Below are positions 25,361 to 35,432 of a stretch of 64,000 nt of DNA, in pieces. Every line of letters begins with the position of its first letter. The stretch's first letter is position 1. The stretch comes from Marinospirillum alkaliphilum DSM 21637 (GTDB lineage Bacteria > Pseudomonadota > Gammaproteobacteria > Pseudomonadales > Halomonadaceae), in the NCBI RefSeq assembly GCF_900119735.1, contig NZ_FPJW01000007.1, positions 62,001 to 126,000 on the forward strand. The letters are read 5' to 3'. The position numbers and the translations under genes were made by a program. The notes below the pieces were generated by a model that saw only the letters and a list, made by a program, of their open reading frames with translations, made no database searches and was not told where the DNA came from.

Positions 25361-27514
25361 TCAGGCTGGCAAGTCCGGATGGTTGTGCTGGAACAACGAG
25401 CGCCAGTACTGGTTTTCGTTCGACAGGATGGTGGAAGCCGCTTCCACCAACTCCCGCAGTTGCTGGGTGCGCTGCCAACTGGTGGCACGCCCGGCCAGAT
25501 GCTCATGCAGCTCAAAGGCCTCTTTTAATGTGGTGAGTTCACGCCACACCTGTGCAGCCATTGAAGACACCCGCACCACTTCGTTCTGACTGAGGATGCC
25601 ATGAATGGCTGCACCCCAAGCCGGGAAAAAAGCGGTGAAAATCAGGATCGCCGGCAAGGTGAAAAAGAAGTGAATGGTCACCGCAAAAAAGGTCAGGGTG
25701 AACAGGCCAAACGCCAGCCGGTGCAGGTAGGTGTGTTCACGGTGCAAGTGATGGTAGCTGCTGAGGTAATAATGCCGGTGCTCTTCCAGCACCGCCCGGA
25801 TGTACTGCAGGGTTTCAGTGTTGTGTTCTGTCATGGCATACACCGGTTGACCCGATGCACAACGCGGCAGGCCTTCAGCAATCAACAGGCGTTGCAACAT
25901 CCAGGCTTCTGCCGATTTCAGCCGCAACTCCATGCGCCCCCGCTCCACCACCGGCTCCCATACCGGTACCGAGTAACTGTTCGGCAGTACCAGCAGTGGG
26001 TATCCCAATCGCAGATAACGCACCTGCTCGGCAATGAAACGGAAACTCATCCAACGGCCATGATAATTGCGGAAACGCGATTGCAGCACCCGCCGCACAA
26101 TGAAGTGCAGCAACACAAACTCCAGAAATACCCAGATGAAGGGAATACCCTGACTGGGTGCTGGCCACAGGTGAATAGCACCGGCCACAGCACAGAACAC
26201 GGCAAAAGCCGCTGCGTAATAAATCAGCCAGGTATCATCCCGATAACGGGTGGCAAACACCCGAGCCTGGGTATCCGACCAGTTGAACACCTGCTCCAGC
26301 TTTGGCTCCTGAATCGGGTTGGGCACGCCGGCCATGGCGTCGGCACTGATGTTGCCATAGCCCTGATAACAGGGCGGCCGGATCAGTGCCTGCAAGGCAG
26401 AACCCAGATCCAGTTTGGCCAGCCCGGAAAAAAAGCCATGGGCACGACTGATCATCCGTTCCTGACGGGTGTACTGGCGCACCTCGGTATGCAGGATTTC
26501 CATCAGGCGCACCGACTGACTCTTCTGGGGTGGGTTCAACATGATGTTCAGCCACAACCAGCTGCCACGAATCCATTCTACTAAAGGCAGCGGCCGTTCG
26601 ACCGGCGTTTTGCGCCAGCCACGCTGCAACAACCACCAGAACAACCACTGCAGCAGGTAACGGCTCACTGAGCGCTGCTGCTCAATGCGCTTTAACAAGG
26701 CCAGCTCAGGGTTGTCCGGTTGTAATGCCGGACGGAAGGGTATCAACAGAATATCCATCCACTGCTGCAACCGCTGAGCCGTCACCCCTGCATCCAACGG
26801 CAACTCATCAAACACCTGCAGCAACAGATCGGTGGTGCAGCCCAATACCTGCACCTCGGTCAACCAGGCATCGGTGAGTTTCTGCAAGTCCAGCCACAAC
26901 AGCTGCGGGGCTTCAGCGTCCGGCGGTAACAGCAGAATGCAGGTAGGTGTACGGCGCAGCAGGGCTTCACGGATCATCAGTGAAGTGCCACTACCCAGAT
27001 GCTGTGGTTCACGGCCATCCCACACCGCCACCAGCAGATCACTGAAACTCAGTGCCAGGCGGTCTCGCAGCCGATACTCACTTTCCGGCAGGTCATTGGC
27101 ACCCTCCTGTGGCTGCATCTGCATCGCCACACCTCGGGCAGCATCAGGTGCATCAATCGCTGTCTGACTGGCCCTTGGTAATAGATAGTCCAGCTCATAA
27201 CCACATTCTTGCGCCAAACGAGCACCCAGGGCATCAGCACCCGTTGCTGATCCGGTAATCAGGCGTGTCAGCGGCGGCACCTCAGCATAAACCTCCTGCA
27301 CTCGATCGAAGGTTTCTGTCGCCACCGCTTTAAGGCGGCTCAACAAGTCTCGCATCAAGTGCTCAAGTGCCTGCTGCCGTTGTGCCAACAACTCAAGTGC
27401 CAGCTCTGGTGGCTGCAAACGCTGCTGACGATGCCCACTAACCAGCACACTAAACACTGGCTGCAGTCGCGGCGCATGATCCTGCGGCTCTGGAATATCG
27501 CTGACCTGTGACAT
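25361..27514 (-). CDS. Large SLOG-domain protein with SLATT-like C-terminal membrane module
   Basis: A 717-residue protein I do not recognise as a named family. The N-terminal domain carries VLVSGHR (near residue 22) and LITGSATGADALGARLA (near 86), the pattern of SLOG/YspA-like nucleotide-binding Rossmann domains, followed by DRLALSFSDLLVAVWDG and GTSLMIREAL, also typical. Two hydrophobic helices lie near residues 425-447 and 455-477, and two more near 600-625 and 627-650, followed by a helical tail (QVWRELTTLKEAFELHEHL). That two-helix plus tail layout resembles SLATT effector domains, predicted to form pores in nucleotide-activated conflict systems. No nucleotide cyclase partner is adjacent. 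GGGAG precedes the ATG. Confidence 0.6.
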   Translation of the reverse strand: MSQVSDIPEPQDHAPRLQPVFSVLVSGHRQQRLQPPELALELLAQRQQALEHLMRDLLSRLKAVATETFDRVQEVYAEVPPLTRLITGSATGADALGARLAQECGYELDYLLPRASQTAIDAPDAARGVAMQMQPQEGANDLPESEYRLRDRLALSFSDLLVAVWDGREPQHLGSGTSLMIREALLRRTPTCILLLPPDAEAPQLLWLDLQKLTDAWLTEVQVLGCTTDLLLQVFDELPLDAGVTAQRLQQWMDILLIPFRPALQPDNPELALLKRIEQQRSVSRYLLQWLFWWLLQRGWRKTPVERPLPLVEWIRGSWLWLNIMLNPPQKSQSVRLMEILHTEVRQYTRQERMISRAHGFFSGLAKLDLGSALQALIRPPCYQGYGNISADAMAGVPNPIQEPKLEQVFNWSDTQARVFATRYRDDTWLIYYAAAFAVFCAVAGAIHLWPAPSQGIPFIWVFLEFVLLHFIVRRVLQSRFRNYHGRWMSFRFIAEQVRYLRLGYPLLVLPNSYSVPVWEPVVERGRMELRLKSAEAWMLQRLLIAEGLPRCASGQPVYAMTEHNTETLQYIRAVLEEHRHYYLSSYHHLHREHTYLHRLAFGLFTLTFFAVTIHFFFTLPAILIFTAFFPAWGAAIHGILSQNEVVRVSSMAAQVWRELTTLKEAFELHEHLAGRATSWQRTQQLRELVEAASTILSNENQYWRSLFQHNHPDLPA

Positions 27515-27563
27515 GACTCACTCCCTGACCTTCAAAACAACACACAAAACCGCAGCGGACAGT

Positions 27564-27600
27564 GCAAAAAAATACCCTGAGGCCTTGGCTTCAGGGTATC
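27564..27600 (-). terminator. Rho-independent terminator of metK
   Basis: On the minus strand a 9-bp perfect stem (arms 27572-27580 and 27591-27599, ATACCCTGA) with a 10-base loop is followed by a run of seven T. It lies 37 bases beyond the metK stop. Confidence 0.88.
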
Positions 27601-27636
27601 AAGCATAACAAATAGCTGAAAGGATTTTACAGTCTA

Positions 27637-28827
27637 TTACAAACCGGCATCAGCCTTTAATGCTGCAGCCTTGTCGGTTTTTTCCCAGGGGAAGGTTGTG
27701 AACGTGTCATTACCCACGGTCATTTCAACCGGCTCACGTCCAAAGTGACCATAAGCCGCAGTCAAACGGTACATGGGGTGCAGCAGATCAAGCATCCGAG
27801 TGATGGCATAAGGGCGCAGATCAAAATGCTGACGCACCAGTTGGATGATCTTGTCGTCTGAGATTTTACCCGTACCAAAGGTGTTGATGGACACCGAAGT
27901 CGGTTCGGCCACACCAATCGCATAAGACACCTGGATTTCACAACGATCAGCCAGACCGGCTGCGACCAGGTTTTTGGCCACATAACGACCGGCGTAAGCG
28001 GCTGAGCGATCCACCTTGGATGGATCCTTGCCGGAGAAGGCACCACCACCGTGACGCGCCATGCCACCGTAGGTATCCACAATGATCTTGCGTCCGGTCA
28101 GACCACAGTCACCCACCGGGCCACCAATCACAAACTTGCCGGTTGGATTGATGTGGTACTGAGTATTCTTGTGCAGCAGCTCAGCAGGCAGCACCTGATT
28201 GATGATCAGCTCACGCACCGCTTCCTGCAGATCCTTCTGAGATACCTCGGGATTATGCTGGGTGGACAACACCACTGCATCAATACCCACCACCTTGCCG
28301 TGCTCATAACGGCAGGTGACCTGGCTTTTGGCATCCGGACGCAGCCAGTTCAGCAGACCACTTTTACGAATCTCGGCCTGACGCTCCACCAGACGGTGAG
28401 CAAAAGTAATGGGGGCAGGCATCAGCACATCGGTTTCATTGGAAGCATAACCAAACATCAGACCCTGATCACCAGCGCCCTGATCTTCTGGCTTCTGACG
28501 ATCCACACCCTGAGCAATATCCACCGACTGTTTGCCGATGATGTTGATCACACCACAGGTATCACCATCAAACCCCACTTCGGATGAGGTGTAACCAATA
28601 TCCTTGATGACACCGCGTACCAGATCCTCAAGATCCACCCAGGCTGATGTGGTGATCTCGCCACCCACAATCGCCACCCCGGTTTTCACCATGGTTTCAC
28701 AGGCGACACGGGCATGCTTGTCTTCAGCAATGATGGCATCCAATACAGCATCGGAAATCTGATCTGCCAGCTTGTCCGGATGACCTTCGGAAACGGATTC
28801 GGAAGTGAAAAGGGAATATTCGCTCAT
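27637..28827 (-). CDS. metK: S-adenosylmethionine synthase
   Basis: A 396-residue enzyme that makes S-adenosylmethionine from methionine and ATP. Family motifs are all present: [42 protein letters not shown] (near residue 118) and [19 protein letters not shown] (near 260). Length matches E. coli MetK (384) with a few extra residues. The 5' region (28828-29094) shows no SAM riboswitch that I can recognise. Terminator at 27564. Confidence 0.98.
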   Translation of the reverse strand: MSEYSLFTSESVSEGHPDKLADQISDAVLDAIIAEDKHARVACETMVKTGVAIVGGEITTSAWVDLEDLVRGVIKDIGYTSSEVGFDGDTCGVINIIGKQSVDIAQGVDRQKPEDQGAGDQGLMFGYASNETDVLMPAPITFAHRLVERQAEIRKSGLLNWLRPDAKSQVTCRYEHGKVVGIDAVVLSTQHNPEVSQKDLQEAVRELIINQVLPAELLHKNTQYHINPTGKFVIGGPVGDCGLTGRKIIVDTYGGMARHGGGAFSGKDPSKVDRSAAYAGRYVAKNLVAAGLADRCEIQVSYAIGVAEPTSVSINTFGTGKISDDKIIQLVRQHFDLRPYAITRMLDLLHPMYRLTAAYGHFGREPVEMTVGNDTFTTFPWEKTDKAAALKADAGL

Positions 28828-29094
28828 GGACGAGCTGCTCCTGTTGCTTGTCTTTGATGTGCAGGGATTCTAACCCCGATGTGCTGCTGATGCACCCGAA
28901 TTCAATACCCATGCGCCAATTCAGGAACGCACTGGAACAAGGCATCATGCGCCACAACAAAACAAAGCATATTCCCACTTTTTGCATGGATTTTTGCATA
29001 AAAAAATGGCGTGACAGCCTCTTTGCGGTTGTTTAATCTACCGAACCGAAAAACAACAGGCTATTTTCTGATCAAACAAACCAGAGGTTCAGGC

Positions 29095-30078
29095 ATGCTG
29101 AAATCATCCGTTTTTGCAAAAGCAACGACAGCCCTGCTGCTGGCAGGTCTTCTGGCAGGATGCTCAAAAAGTGACGACGCGGCAGAAGCCGACAACCGTG
29201 AGCGTCTTGATACCCGCATGGTGACCATTGCCACCGGCGGTGCTTCCGGCCCCTACAACATCATCGCCACCACCCTGGCCGAGGTTTACAACCGTACCCA
29301 TGGCGTGAACTCCCGCACCCAGACCACCGGTGCCTCGGTTGAGAACATGAACCTGCTGGCTCAGGAAAAAGTGGAAATGGCCTTTGTCATGAGTGATGTG
29401 CTCAGCGATGCCCTGGCTGGCAGTAACAGCTTCCGCGCTCCCATTGAGAATGTGCAGCAGGTGGCCGCACTCTATCCGAACTACGTTCAGGTCGTGACAT
29501 CCAAGCGCACCGGCATCAAGACACTGGATGACCTGCGTGGCAAGCGTGTTGCCGTTGGCGCCCAGAACTCAGGCGTGGAAGTGAATGCCCGCAACCTGCT
29601 GAATGGCCATGGCATCACTTACAACGACATCCGCGTGGATTACCTGGGTTACGCTGAAGCAGCCGATGCACTGCGCGCCGGTCGTCTGGATGCAGCCTTC
29701 CTGACCAGTGGTATGCCCAACGCCTCACTGATGGAACTGGCACAGAGCTTCGATCTGCAACTGGTTGCCATCCAGCGTGAAAAGGTGGAGGCCATTGCCC
29801 AGGATCAAAGCTACTTTGTTTCCCTGGAAATCCCAGCCGGCACTTACGGCAACGAAGAAGCCATTCCCACTGCAGCCATCATGAATGCACTGGTGGTACG
29901 TGCAGACCTGAGTGAAAGTGATGTTTATCAACTCACCAAAACCTTCTTTGACAGCCTGCCGCAGCTGCTGACCGCTCACCAGGCGGTTCGCGATGTTTCC
30001 CTGGAAAACGCCCAGCAAGGGCTGGTGGCACCGCTGCATCCGGGTGCACAGCGTTATTACGATGAGGTTGCCCAGTAA
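29095..30078 (+). CDS. TAXI-family TRAP transporter solute-binding lipoprotein
   Basis: A 327-residue extracytoplasmic binding protein. The N-terminus is a lipoprotein signal with lipobox LLAGC (residues 18-22), so it is tethered to the membrane. The TAXI signature MVTIATGGASGPYNIIATTLA lies near residue 43 (read in two parts) and LRGKRVAVGAQNSGVEVNAR near 145. It captures a small organic acid (often glutamate or 2-oxoglutarate in this family, ligand here unknown) for the permease encoded downstream. ATG 29095 follows AGAGG. The stop overlaps the next gene by 17 bases. Confidence 0.92.
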   Translation: MLKSSVFAKATTALLLAGLLAGCSKSDDAAEADNRERLDTRMVTIATGGASGPYNIIATTLAEVYNRTHGVNSRTQTTGASVENMNLLAQEKVEMAFVMSDVLSDALAGSNSFRAPIENVQQVAALYPNYVQVVTSKRTGIKTLDDLRGKRVAVGAQNSGVEVNARNLLNGHGITYNDIRVDYLGYAEAADALRAGRLDAAFLTSGMPNASLMELAQSFDLQLVAIQREKVEAIAQDQSYFVSLEIPAGTYGNEEAIPTAAIMNALVVRADLSESDVYQLTKTFFDSLPQLLTAHQAVRDVSLENAQQGLVAPLHPGAQRYYDEVAQ

Positions 30079-30571
30079 GCGCCTGCGCTACGGGAGTGCA
30101 GCTGCAGGTTTGCTGCTGACAGCAATCCTGCACTGGCCCGTGAAAGGAACTGCACTGATCCTCGAAGAGGGTCAGTGCTTTTTCAATCCGGGGCATTTCA
30201 CCCTCCACTGGCTGCACTCGGTGGAACATGAGGTCTGGCAGGAAGACTATCAGCGCAAAGATTCAGGTTTTCTACTGACCACAACGCGCTTTCGAACGTT
30301 TGGAGCGGGTGTGCCTCATGATGGTGACCTGGAACTGGATGCGCAGGGTTACATCAACCGTAGCGTCCATATTCATTTACCTGAAATCAACCGAACCGTC
30401 TCCCGATTGACCGAAACAACCCTGCTGGTCGGTGAACAACCCTGGCCGCTTTTCAGATGGACCGGGGACTACACCAACCTGCAACTGCACCCGGCTCGCC
30501 AGGTGCTGTGGCGCCACCTATTCATCAAGGACTACTGTCATGAACAGCTCGGTAACAACGCCAGCCGCTGA
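30062..30571 (+). CDS. DUF1850 protein of the TAXI-TRAP operon
   Basis: A 169-residue protein with one N-terminal hydrophobic segment (about residues 11-27, possibly a signal or anchor) and the DUF1850 core FTLHWLHSVEHEVWQEDYQ and TRFRTFGAGVPHDGD. DUF1850 genes lie between TAXI binding proteins and TRAP permeases in many bacteria; the function is unknown. It overlaps both neighbours (17 bases upstream, 32 bases downstream), so it is translationally coupled with the transporter. The start at 30062 is the best guess; other in-frame starts exist. Confidence 0.85.
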   Translation: MRLPSKRLRYGSAAAGLLLTAILHWPVKGTALILEEGQCFFNPGHFTLHWLHSVEHEVWQEDYQRKDSGFLLTTTRFRTFGAGVPHDGDLELDAQGYINRSVHIHLPEINRTVSRLTETTLLVGEQPWPLFRWTGDYTNLQLHPARQVLWRHLFIKDYCHEQLGNNASR

Positions 30572-32549
30572 AGGTGCAACGTCACCGGAACAGCAACAGC
30601 TGCTGGAAAAATTTGACCGCCAGTCAGTGACCCGCAACCTGACCAACCGCCCGCTGGCACTGCTGGTGACCGGACTGGCCATTGCCTATTCCCTGTTTCA
30701 CCTTTACATCACCTATTACCCACTGCCTGAACTGCTGCAGCGTGCCACTCACGTGGGCATCGGTCTGGCACTGATTTTTCTGCTTTATCCGGCACGCAAG
30801 GGTTCACGACGCGACAGTGTTCCGCTGACTGACTGGCTGTGGGTGCTGGCATCAATCGGCTCACTCGGTTATCTGTTTGTCGAATACCAGGCCATCATGA
30901 CCACTCGCGGCGGCATTCCAGATACAGCCGACGTTGTCATGGCTGGCGTGACACTGGTACTGGTGATTGAAGCTGCACGTCGCACCATGGGACTGGCCCT
31001 GCCAATCCTGGCGCTGGTGTTCCTGATCTATCCCTTTGTCAGTCACATGGATTTCATGCCGGACCGACTGCTGACCCGCCCCTTTGATCTGGGCGACATC
31101 CTCGGGCACATGTACCTGAAAACCGAAGGCCTCTACTCTTCAGCCATTGGCGCTTCAGTCAACTTCATTTTCCTGTTCATCCTGTTCGGTGCCTTTCTGG
31201 CCAAATCCGGCATGGGTCAGCTGTTCAATGATCTGGCCATGGCACTCGCCGGTCACAAACAGGGTGGCCCGGCCAAGGTGGCGGTGATTTCCAGCGGTTT
31301 CATGGGCAGCATCAACGGTACCGCCGTTGCCAACGTGGTGGGTACCGGCGCTTTCACCATTCCACTGATGAAACGCATCGGTTATCACAGGAATTTTGCC
31401 GGAGCCGTGGAAGCCAGTGCCTCGGTCGGTGGCCAGATCCTGCCCCCGATCATGGGAGCCAGTGCCTTCATCATGGCTGAAACCACCGGTGTCAGTTACG
31501 GCACCATTGTACTGGCCGCCATTCTGCCGGCCTTCCTTTATTACCTGGGCGTGATCACTCAGGTGCACCTGCGTGCCGGCAAGGAAAACCTGAAAGGCAT
31601 TCCCCGTGCCGACCTGCCCCGTGCCTGGGAAGTCCTGAAGGAACGCGGCCATCTGCTGCTGCCGATCTTTGCACTGATTTATTTCCTGTATCAGTCGGTT
31701 CCGGTCAGTTATGCCGCCTTTTACACCATCCTGCTGACTGTTGTTGTCAGCTCCCTGCGCAAGAGCACCCGCATGTCCATCAGGAACATCCTGGATGCCC
31801 TGGCCGATGGTGCCCGCCAGTCCCTGTCGGTGATGGCTGCCTGTGCCGTGGTGGGTGTCATCATTGGCGTGGTGGGGCTGACCAGCTTCGGCACCGTGAT
31901 GACCTCCTCGATCATGAGCATCGGTGCAGGCTCCCTGTTTCTGACCCTGTTCTTCACCATGATTGCCTCCATGATTCTGGGCATGGGCCTGCCGTCCATT
32001 CCGGCTTACATCATCACTGCCACCATGGCCGCACCGGCACTGGCTCACTTTGACATTCCGGTGCTGGTGGCACACATGTTCGTCTTCTACTTCGGGTTGT
32101 TTGCCAACATCACACCTCCGGTTGCCCTGGCAGCCTTTGCCGGTGCTGGCATTGCCGGAGGTGATCCGATGAAAACCGGTTTCCAGTCACTGAAGCTGGC
32201 ACTGGCCGGATTCATCATTCCCTTCATGTTTGTCTACAACCCGGCCATGCTGATGATTGATGTAACCGGGCTGGATGTGACCGCACGCAGCTTCCCGCTG
32301 CCGCACTGGACAGTGATCCTGTCGATCACACTCACTTCGATTCTCGGTATCGTGGCACTCAGTGCAGCCGTGGAGGGTTATCTGAAAACCTGGATGAACC
32401 CACTGCTGCGTGTTCTGATGGCAGCAGGCGCCATGATGCTGATCGTGCCGGAAGCTCAGACCGATGTGTACGGCATGGTACTGGTGGGCAGTCTGATGAC
32501 CTGGAACTGGTTCCAGGCACGCCGACAAGCCGGCGCACTGGTCAGCTGA
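30540..32549 (+). CDS. TRAP transporter fused permease, TAXI system (4TM plus 12TM)
   Basis: A 669-residue membrane protein containing about 16 hydrophobic helices, fusing the small DctQ-like (4TM) and large DctM-like (12TM) permeases, as is usual for TAXI-type TRAP transporters. Recognisable are [27 protein letters not shown] (in parts) and [11 protein letters not shown], matching the DctM family; it imports substrate using an ion gradient. ATG 30540 follows AAGGA. A strong terminator at 32564 ends the operon. Confidence 0.93.
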   Translation: MNSSVTTPAAEGATSPEQQQLLEKFDRQSVTRNLTNRPLALLVTGLAIAYSLFHLYITYYPLPELLQRATHVGIGLALIFLLYPARKGSRRDSVPLTDWLWVLASIGSLGYLFVEYQAIMTTRGGIPDTADVVMAGVTLVLVIEAARRTMGLALPILALVFLIYPFVSHMDFMPDRLLTRPFDLGDILGHMYLKTEGLYSSAIGASVNFIFLFILFGAFLAKSGMGQLFNDLAMALAGHKQGGPAKVAVISSGFMGSINGTAVANVVGTGAFTIPLMKRIGYHRNFAGAVEASASVGGQILPPIMGASAFIMAETTGVSYGTIVLAAILPAFLYYLGVITQVHLRAGKENLKGIPRADLPRAWEVLKERGHLLLPIFALIYFLYQSVPVSYAAFYTILLTVVVSSLRKSTRMSIRNILDALADGARQSLSVMAACAVVGVIIGVVGLTSFGTVMTSSIMSIGAGSLFLTLFFTMIASMILGMGLPSIPAYIITATMAAPALAHFDIPVLVAHMFVFYFGLFANITPPVALAAFAGAGIAGGDPMKTGFQSLKLALAGFIIPFMFVYNPAMLMIDVTGLDVTARSFPLPHWTVILSITLTSILGIVALSAAVEGYLKTWMNPLLRVLMAAGAMMLIVPEAQTDVYGMVLVGSLMTWNWFQARRQAGALVS

Positions 32550-32563
32550 ACGCCGCAAAACTG

Positions 32564-32598
32564 AAAAAACCCCGCTGAATCTTTCGGCGGGGTTTTTC
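32564..32598 (+). terminator. Rho-independent terminator after the TRAP permease
   Basis: CCCCGC (32570-32575) pairs with GCGGGG (32587-32592), extended by AAAAA/TTTTT. The T-run ends only 5 bases before the shared promoter of tktA begins. It works in plus orientation and could also stop minus transcripts. Confidence 0.88.
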
Positions 32599-32602
32599 TT
32601 TG

Positions 32603-32640
32603 GGTTTGCTACCAACTCAAAGATGCGGGAAAATAGCGCC
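32603..32640 (+). promoter_or_regulatory. tktA promoter sharing its architecture with epd
   Basis: TTGCTA (-35) and GAAAAT (-10) are spaced by 17 bases and followed by the GC-rich discriminator AGCGCC. Outside a variable 10-base spacer the 38-base window is nearly identical to 38924-38961 before epd, with the same outer GGTTTGC and CGGGAAAATAGCGCC. Confidence 0.7.
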
Positions 32641-32694
32641 CAATTTTATTTCCTTGATGACCAACACCCTCACCGGGGCAGGAGAGCACCACCC

Positions 32695-34701
32695 ATGACT
32701 TCACGTTTCGATCGCGCCAATGCCATTCGTGCACTGGCCATGGATGCCGTACAGAAAGCAAAATCCGGCCATCCGGGCGCGCCGATGGGCATGGCGGACA
32801 TCGCCGAAGTACTGTGGAACGACTACCTGAAACACAGCCCGCAGAACCCTGAGTGGGCCGATCGTGACCGCTTTGTGCTCTCCAACGGCCACGGCTCCAT
32901 GCTGATTTATGCCCTGTTGCACCTGTCCGGTTACGATCTCTCAATCGAAGATCTGAAAAACTTCCGTCAGCTGCACAGCAAAACCCCTGGTCACCCGGAA
33001 TACGGCTACACCCCCGGCGTGGAAACCACCACTGGCCCACTGGGTCAGGGCATTGCCAATGCCGTGGGCATGGCGCTGGCTGAGAAAACCCTGGCTGCCC
33101 AGTTCAACCGCCCCGGCCATGACATCGTGAATCACTACACCTACACCTTCCTGGGTGATGGCTGCATGATGGAAGGCATTTCCCATGAAGTCTGCTCACT
33201 GGCCGGCACCCTGGGTCTGGGTAAACTGATTGCCTTTTATGATGACAACGGCATCTCCATTGATGGCGAAGTGGAAGGCTGGTTCACCGACAACACCGCC
33301 CAGCGTTTTGAAGCCTACAACTGGCAGGTACTGAAGGTTGATGGCCACAAGCCGGATGAAATCAAGGCCGCGATTGAAACCGCCCGTCAGGAAGAAGAAC
33401 GCCCGACCCTGATCATCTGCAAAACCATCATCGGTTTTGGTTCACCCAACAAGGGTGGCAAGGAAGACTGCCACGGTGCCCCGCTGGGTGATGATGAAAT
33501 TGCCCTGACCCGTCAGCAACTGGGCTGGAACCACGCACCCTTTGAAATTCCTGCGGATATCGCCGCGGAATGGAATGCACAGGAAAAAGGCCAGCAGGCT
33601 GAAAGCGCCTGGAACAAGGCTTTTGCCGCTTACCAGCAGGCCCATCCTGAGCTGGCTGCCGAGTTCACCCGCCGCATGAAAGGGGATCTGCCCGCCGATT
33701 TCACTGCCACCGTGGATGCCTACATCCAGCAACTGCAACAGGCCGGTGAAACCGTGGCCAGCCGCAAGGCCAGCCAGAACGTACTCAACACCCTGGCACC
33801 GAAACTGCCGGAACTGCTGGGTGGTTCTGCCGACCTGGCACCGTCCAACCTGACCTTCTGGAAGGGCGCCAAAGCCATCAGCCGCGAAGATGCATCCGGC
33901 AATTATGTGCACTACGGTGTGCGTGAATTCGGCATGGCCGCCATCATCAACGGTGTGGCGCTGCACGGTGGTTTCATTCCCTACGGTGCCACCTTCCTGA
34001 TTTTCATGGAATACGCCCGCAATGCCCTGCGCATGGCGGCACTGATGAAACAGCAGCACATTGAAGTGTTCACTCACGACTCCATCGGTCTGGGTGAAGA
34101 CGGCCCCACCCACCAACCGATTGAACAGCTGGCCAGCCTGCGCGGCACCCCCAACATGAGCGTCTGGCGTCCGGCGGATGCAGTGGAAACCGCAGTGGCG
34201 TGGAAGTCTGCGCTGCAACGCAAGGACGGCCCAACTGCACTGATTCTGTCCCGTCAGAACCTGCCGCACCAGCAGCGCAGCGCCGAACAACTGGCCAACA
34301 TCGCCCGTGGTGGTTACATCCTCAAAGACTGCAGCGGCGAACCGGAAGCCATCCTGATCGCCACCGGCTCGGAAATCGGTCTGGTGATGCAGGCCGCAGA
34401 ACAACTGGCAGCACAGGGCAAACAGGTGCGTGTGGTCAGCCTGCCCTCCACCGATGTGTTTGAGCAACAGGACGCCGCCTACCGTCAGTCAGTACTGCCT
34501 GCCGAAGTGGCTGCCCGCGTGGTGGTGGAAGCCTCCCACAAAGACTGGTGGTACAAGTATGCCGGTCTGGAAGGCGCCATCATCGGCATGGAAAGCTTTG
34601 GTGAATCCGCCCCGGCAGAACAACTCTTTGCCGAATTCGGCTTCACCGTGGAAAACGTGGTGGCCACCGTTGAAGAACTGCTGGAAAGCCTCGACGACTG
34701 A
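32695..34701 (+). CDS. tktA: Transketolase
   Basis: A 668-residue thiamine-diphosphate enzyme that transfers two-carbon units between sugar phosphates in the pentose phosphate pathway. N-terminal region has [20 protein letters not shown]; the ThDP motif [14 protein letters not shown] lies near residue 155 and the Pyr domain has the [12 protein letters not shown] stretch near residue 470. Length agrees with E. coli TktA (663). ATG 32695 follows AGGAG. It is separated from epd-pgk-fba by an accessory patch, but shares a promoter with epd. Confidence 0.97.
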   Translation: MTSRFDRANAIRALAMDAVQKAKSGHPGAPMGMADIAEVLWNDYLKHSPQNPEWADRDRFVLSNGHGSMLIYALLHLSGYDLSIEDLKNFRQLHSKTPGHPEYGYTPGVETTTGPLGQGIANAVGMALAEKTLAAQFNRPGHDIVNHYTYTFLGDGCMMEGISHEVCSLAGTLGLGKLIAFYDDNGISIDGEVEGWFTDNTAQRFEAYNWQVLKVDGHKPDEIKAAIETARQEEERPTLIICKTIIGFGSPNKGGKEDCHGAPLGDDEIALTRQQLGWNHAPFEIPADIAAEWNAQEKGQQAESAWNKAFAAYQQAHPELAAEFTRRMKGDLPADFTATVDAYIQQLQQAGETVASRKASQNVLNTLAPKLPELLGGSADLAPSNLTFWKGAKAISREDASGNYVHYGVREFGMAAIINGVALHGGFIPYGATFLIFMEYARNALRMAALMKQQHIEVFTHDSIGLGEDGPTHQPIEQLASLRGTPNMSVWRPADAVETAVAWKSALQRKDGPTALILSRQNLPHQQRSAEQLANIARGGYILKDCSGEPEAILIATGSEIGLVMQAAEQLAAQGKQVRVVSLPSTDVFEQQDAAYRQSVLPAEVAARVVVEASHKDWWYKYAGLEGAIIGMESFGESAPAEQLFAEFGFTVENVVATVEELLESLDD

Positions 34702-34729
34702 GGCTTGAATTAAAGCCGGTCGTTAAATA

Positions 34730-34766
34730 AAAAGCGGAGCCTCTGGATAACCTGGGGCTTCGTTTT
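34730..34766 (+). terminator. Terminator after tktA
   Basis: CGGAGCC (34735-34741) pairs with GGCTTCG (34756-34762) with one G-T pair, flanked by AAAA and TTTT. The 14-base loop is long but can fold further. Confidence 0.6.
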
Positions 34767-34797
34767 GCTTTAGAAGGACTAAAAGGTTTCCGATACT

Positions 34798-35106
34798 CTA
34801 GTGGTAATCGGACTCCCGCTGATGACGGATAGCCAGGATAGTCACCAACTCATCTGGCTCTATTTCATATAAAGCCACATAGCCAGCTGAGCCAAAACTG
34901 ATGATCAGCTCCCGAAGGTAGGGATTATCCGGCAAGGCTTTACGACAGGTATAAGGAAAAGTCTGCAATAACTCAACAGCCTGTCTAACCGCAGCCAGAG
35001 CACGGCCAGCAAGATCTCCTTGAGGATCTTGTTCAAGAAGGTAATCATAAAGCCGCAGCAAGTCTGTCTCAGCCTCTTCAGTGAAGCGAACAGAATAGGT
35101 GCTCAT
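34798..35106 (-). CDS. RelE/ParE-family toxin
   Basis: A 102-residue toxin of the RelE/ParE fold: SVRFTEEAETDLLRLYDYLLE at residues 5-25, the usual helical start, then TFPYTCRKALPDN and RELIISFGSAGYVALYEIE, and a C-terminal IRHQRESDYH. ParE proteins inhibit gyrase and RelE proteins cleave mRNA; the alignment alone does not decide which. It is coupled by a 4-base overlap to the antitoxin upstream. Probably stabilises this accessory patch. Confidence 0.85.
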   Translation of the reverse strand: MSTYSVRFTEEAETDLLRLYDYLLEQDPQGDLAGRALAAVRQAVELLQTFPYTCRKALPDNPYLRELIISFGSAGYVALYEIEPDELVTILAIRHQRESDYH

Positions 35107-35363
35107 GCCTTCCTGGCCTCTAACTTGGCGTTTAGTTTTTTCAGTACATCTTCAGCCTGAATATAGCGCCCCGTTTGCCGTGCCTTATCTCGCGATGCCA
35201 ACCCTCGCGCAAGGAACTCCGCATTGGCTTTACGAAGTGCAATCTGACTGCGCAGCGCTGTTTCAATAAACTGAGACAGGCTCTCTCCCGCTTCCAGTAA
35301 TTTCTCTGCATCCTGCCGCAGCTCAGGCTCAACTCTCAAAGAAGGAAAGGTTGCTGTTTTCAT
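35103..35363 (-). CDS. YlcI/YnfO-like antitoxin
   Basis: An 87-residue protein with a ribbon-helix-helix type N-terminus (TATFPSLRVEPELRQDAEKLL, in parts) and a helical C-terminus (IQAEDVLKKLNAKLEARK) that would bind the toxin. It resembles the YlcI/YnfO family of ParE partners. ATG 35363 follows GAGGTG; an 11-codon upstream extension is not supported. Stop overlaps the toxin start by 4 bases. The promoter and a palindrome lie just upstream in the end of the Fic gene. Confidence 0.8.
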   Translation of the reverse strand: MKTATFPSLRVEPELRQDAEKLLEAGESLSQFIETALRSQIALRKANAEFLARGLASRDKARQTGRYIQAEDVLKKLNAKLEARKA

Positions 35364-35394
35364 AAACACCTCGATCGCATCGCTTTTGCAATAC

Positions 35395-35432
35395 ATTATA
35401 ACCTATTCGAACTCACAAGTATTTCTTGTGAG
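35395..35432 (-). promoter_or_regulatory. Toxin-antitoxin promoter with operator palindrome
   Basis: On the minus strand the palindrome CTCACAAG-N5-CTTGTGAG (35412-35432) is followed 11 bases later by a consensus TATAAT -10 box (35395-35400) about 30 bases before the antitoxin start. This is the expected place for autoregulatory binding by the ribbon-helix-helix antitoxin. No T-run follows, so it is not a normal terminator. It overlaps the last codons of the Fic gene. Confidence 0.55.

Noticed and set aside
28840-28920. A tRNA-like T-arm (GGGGTTAGAATCCCT on the minus strand) upstream of metK
   Set aside because: The sequence beyond it does not pair with any upstream 7-base acceptor strand, there is no D-arm or anticodon arm at the correct spacing, and the T loop lacks the conserved TTCGA. 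It is a chance hairpin or part of the metK leader.
28828-29094. SAM-sensing riboswitch before metK
   Set aside because: No SAM-I, SAM-II or SAM/SAH core sequence pattern could be recognised in this gap. Only A/T runs and two TTTTTGCAT direct repeats were seen, which are too weak to call.
31155-32075. Antisense frame (306 codons) over the TRAP permease
   Set aside because: His/Gly/Gln-rich composition without domains, fully inside a confirmed transporter gene.
33442-34467. Antisense frame (341 codons) over tktA
   Set aside because: Shadow of the transketolase codon pattern; no domain recognised.
35412-35432. Palindrome at the end of fic as a Rho-independent terminator
   Set aside because: No T-run follows on either strand, and a consensus TATAAT box lies just downstream, so an operator for the toxin-antitoxin genes fits better.
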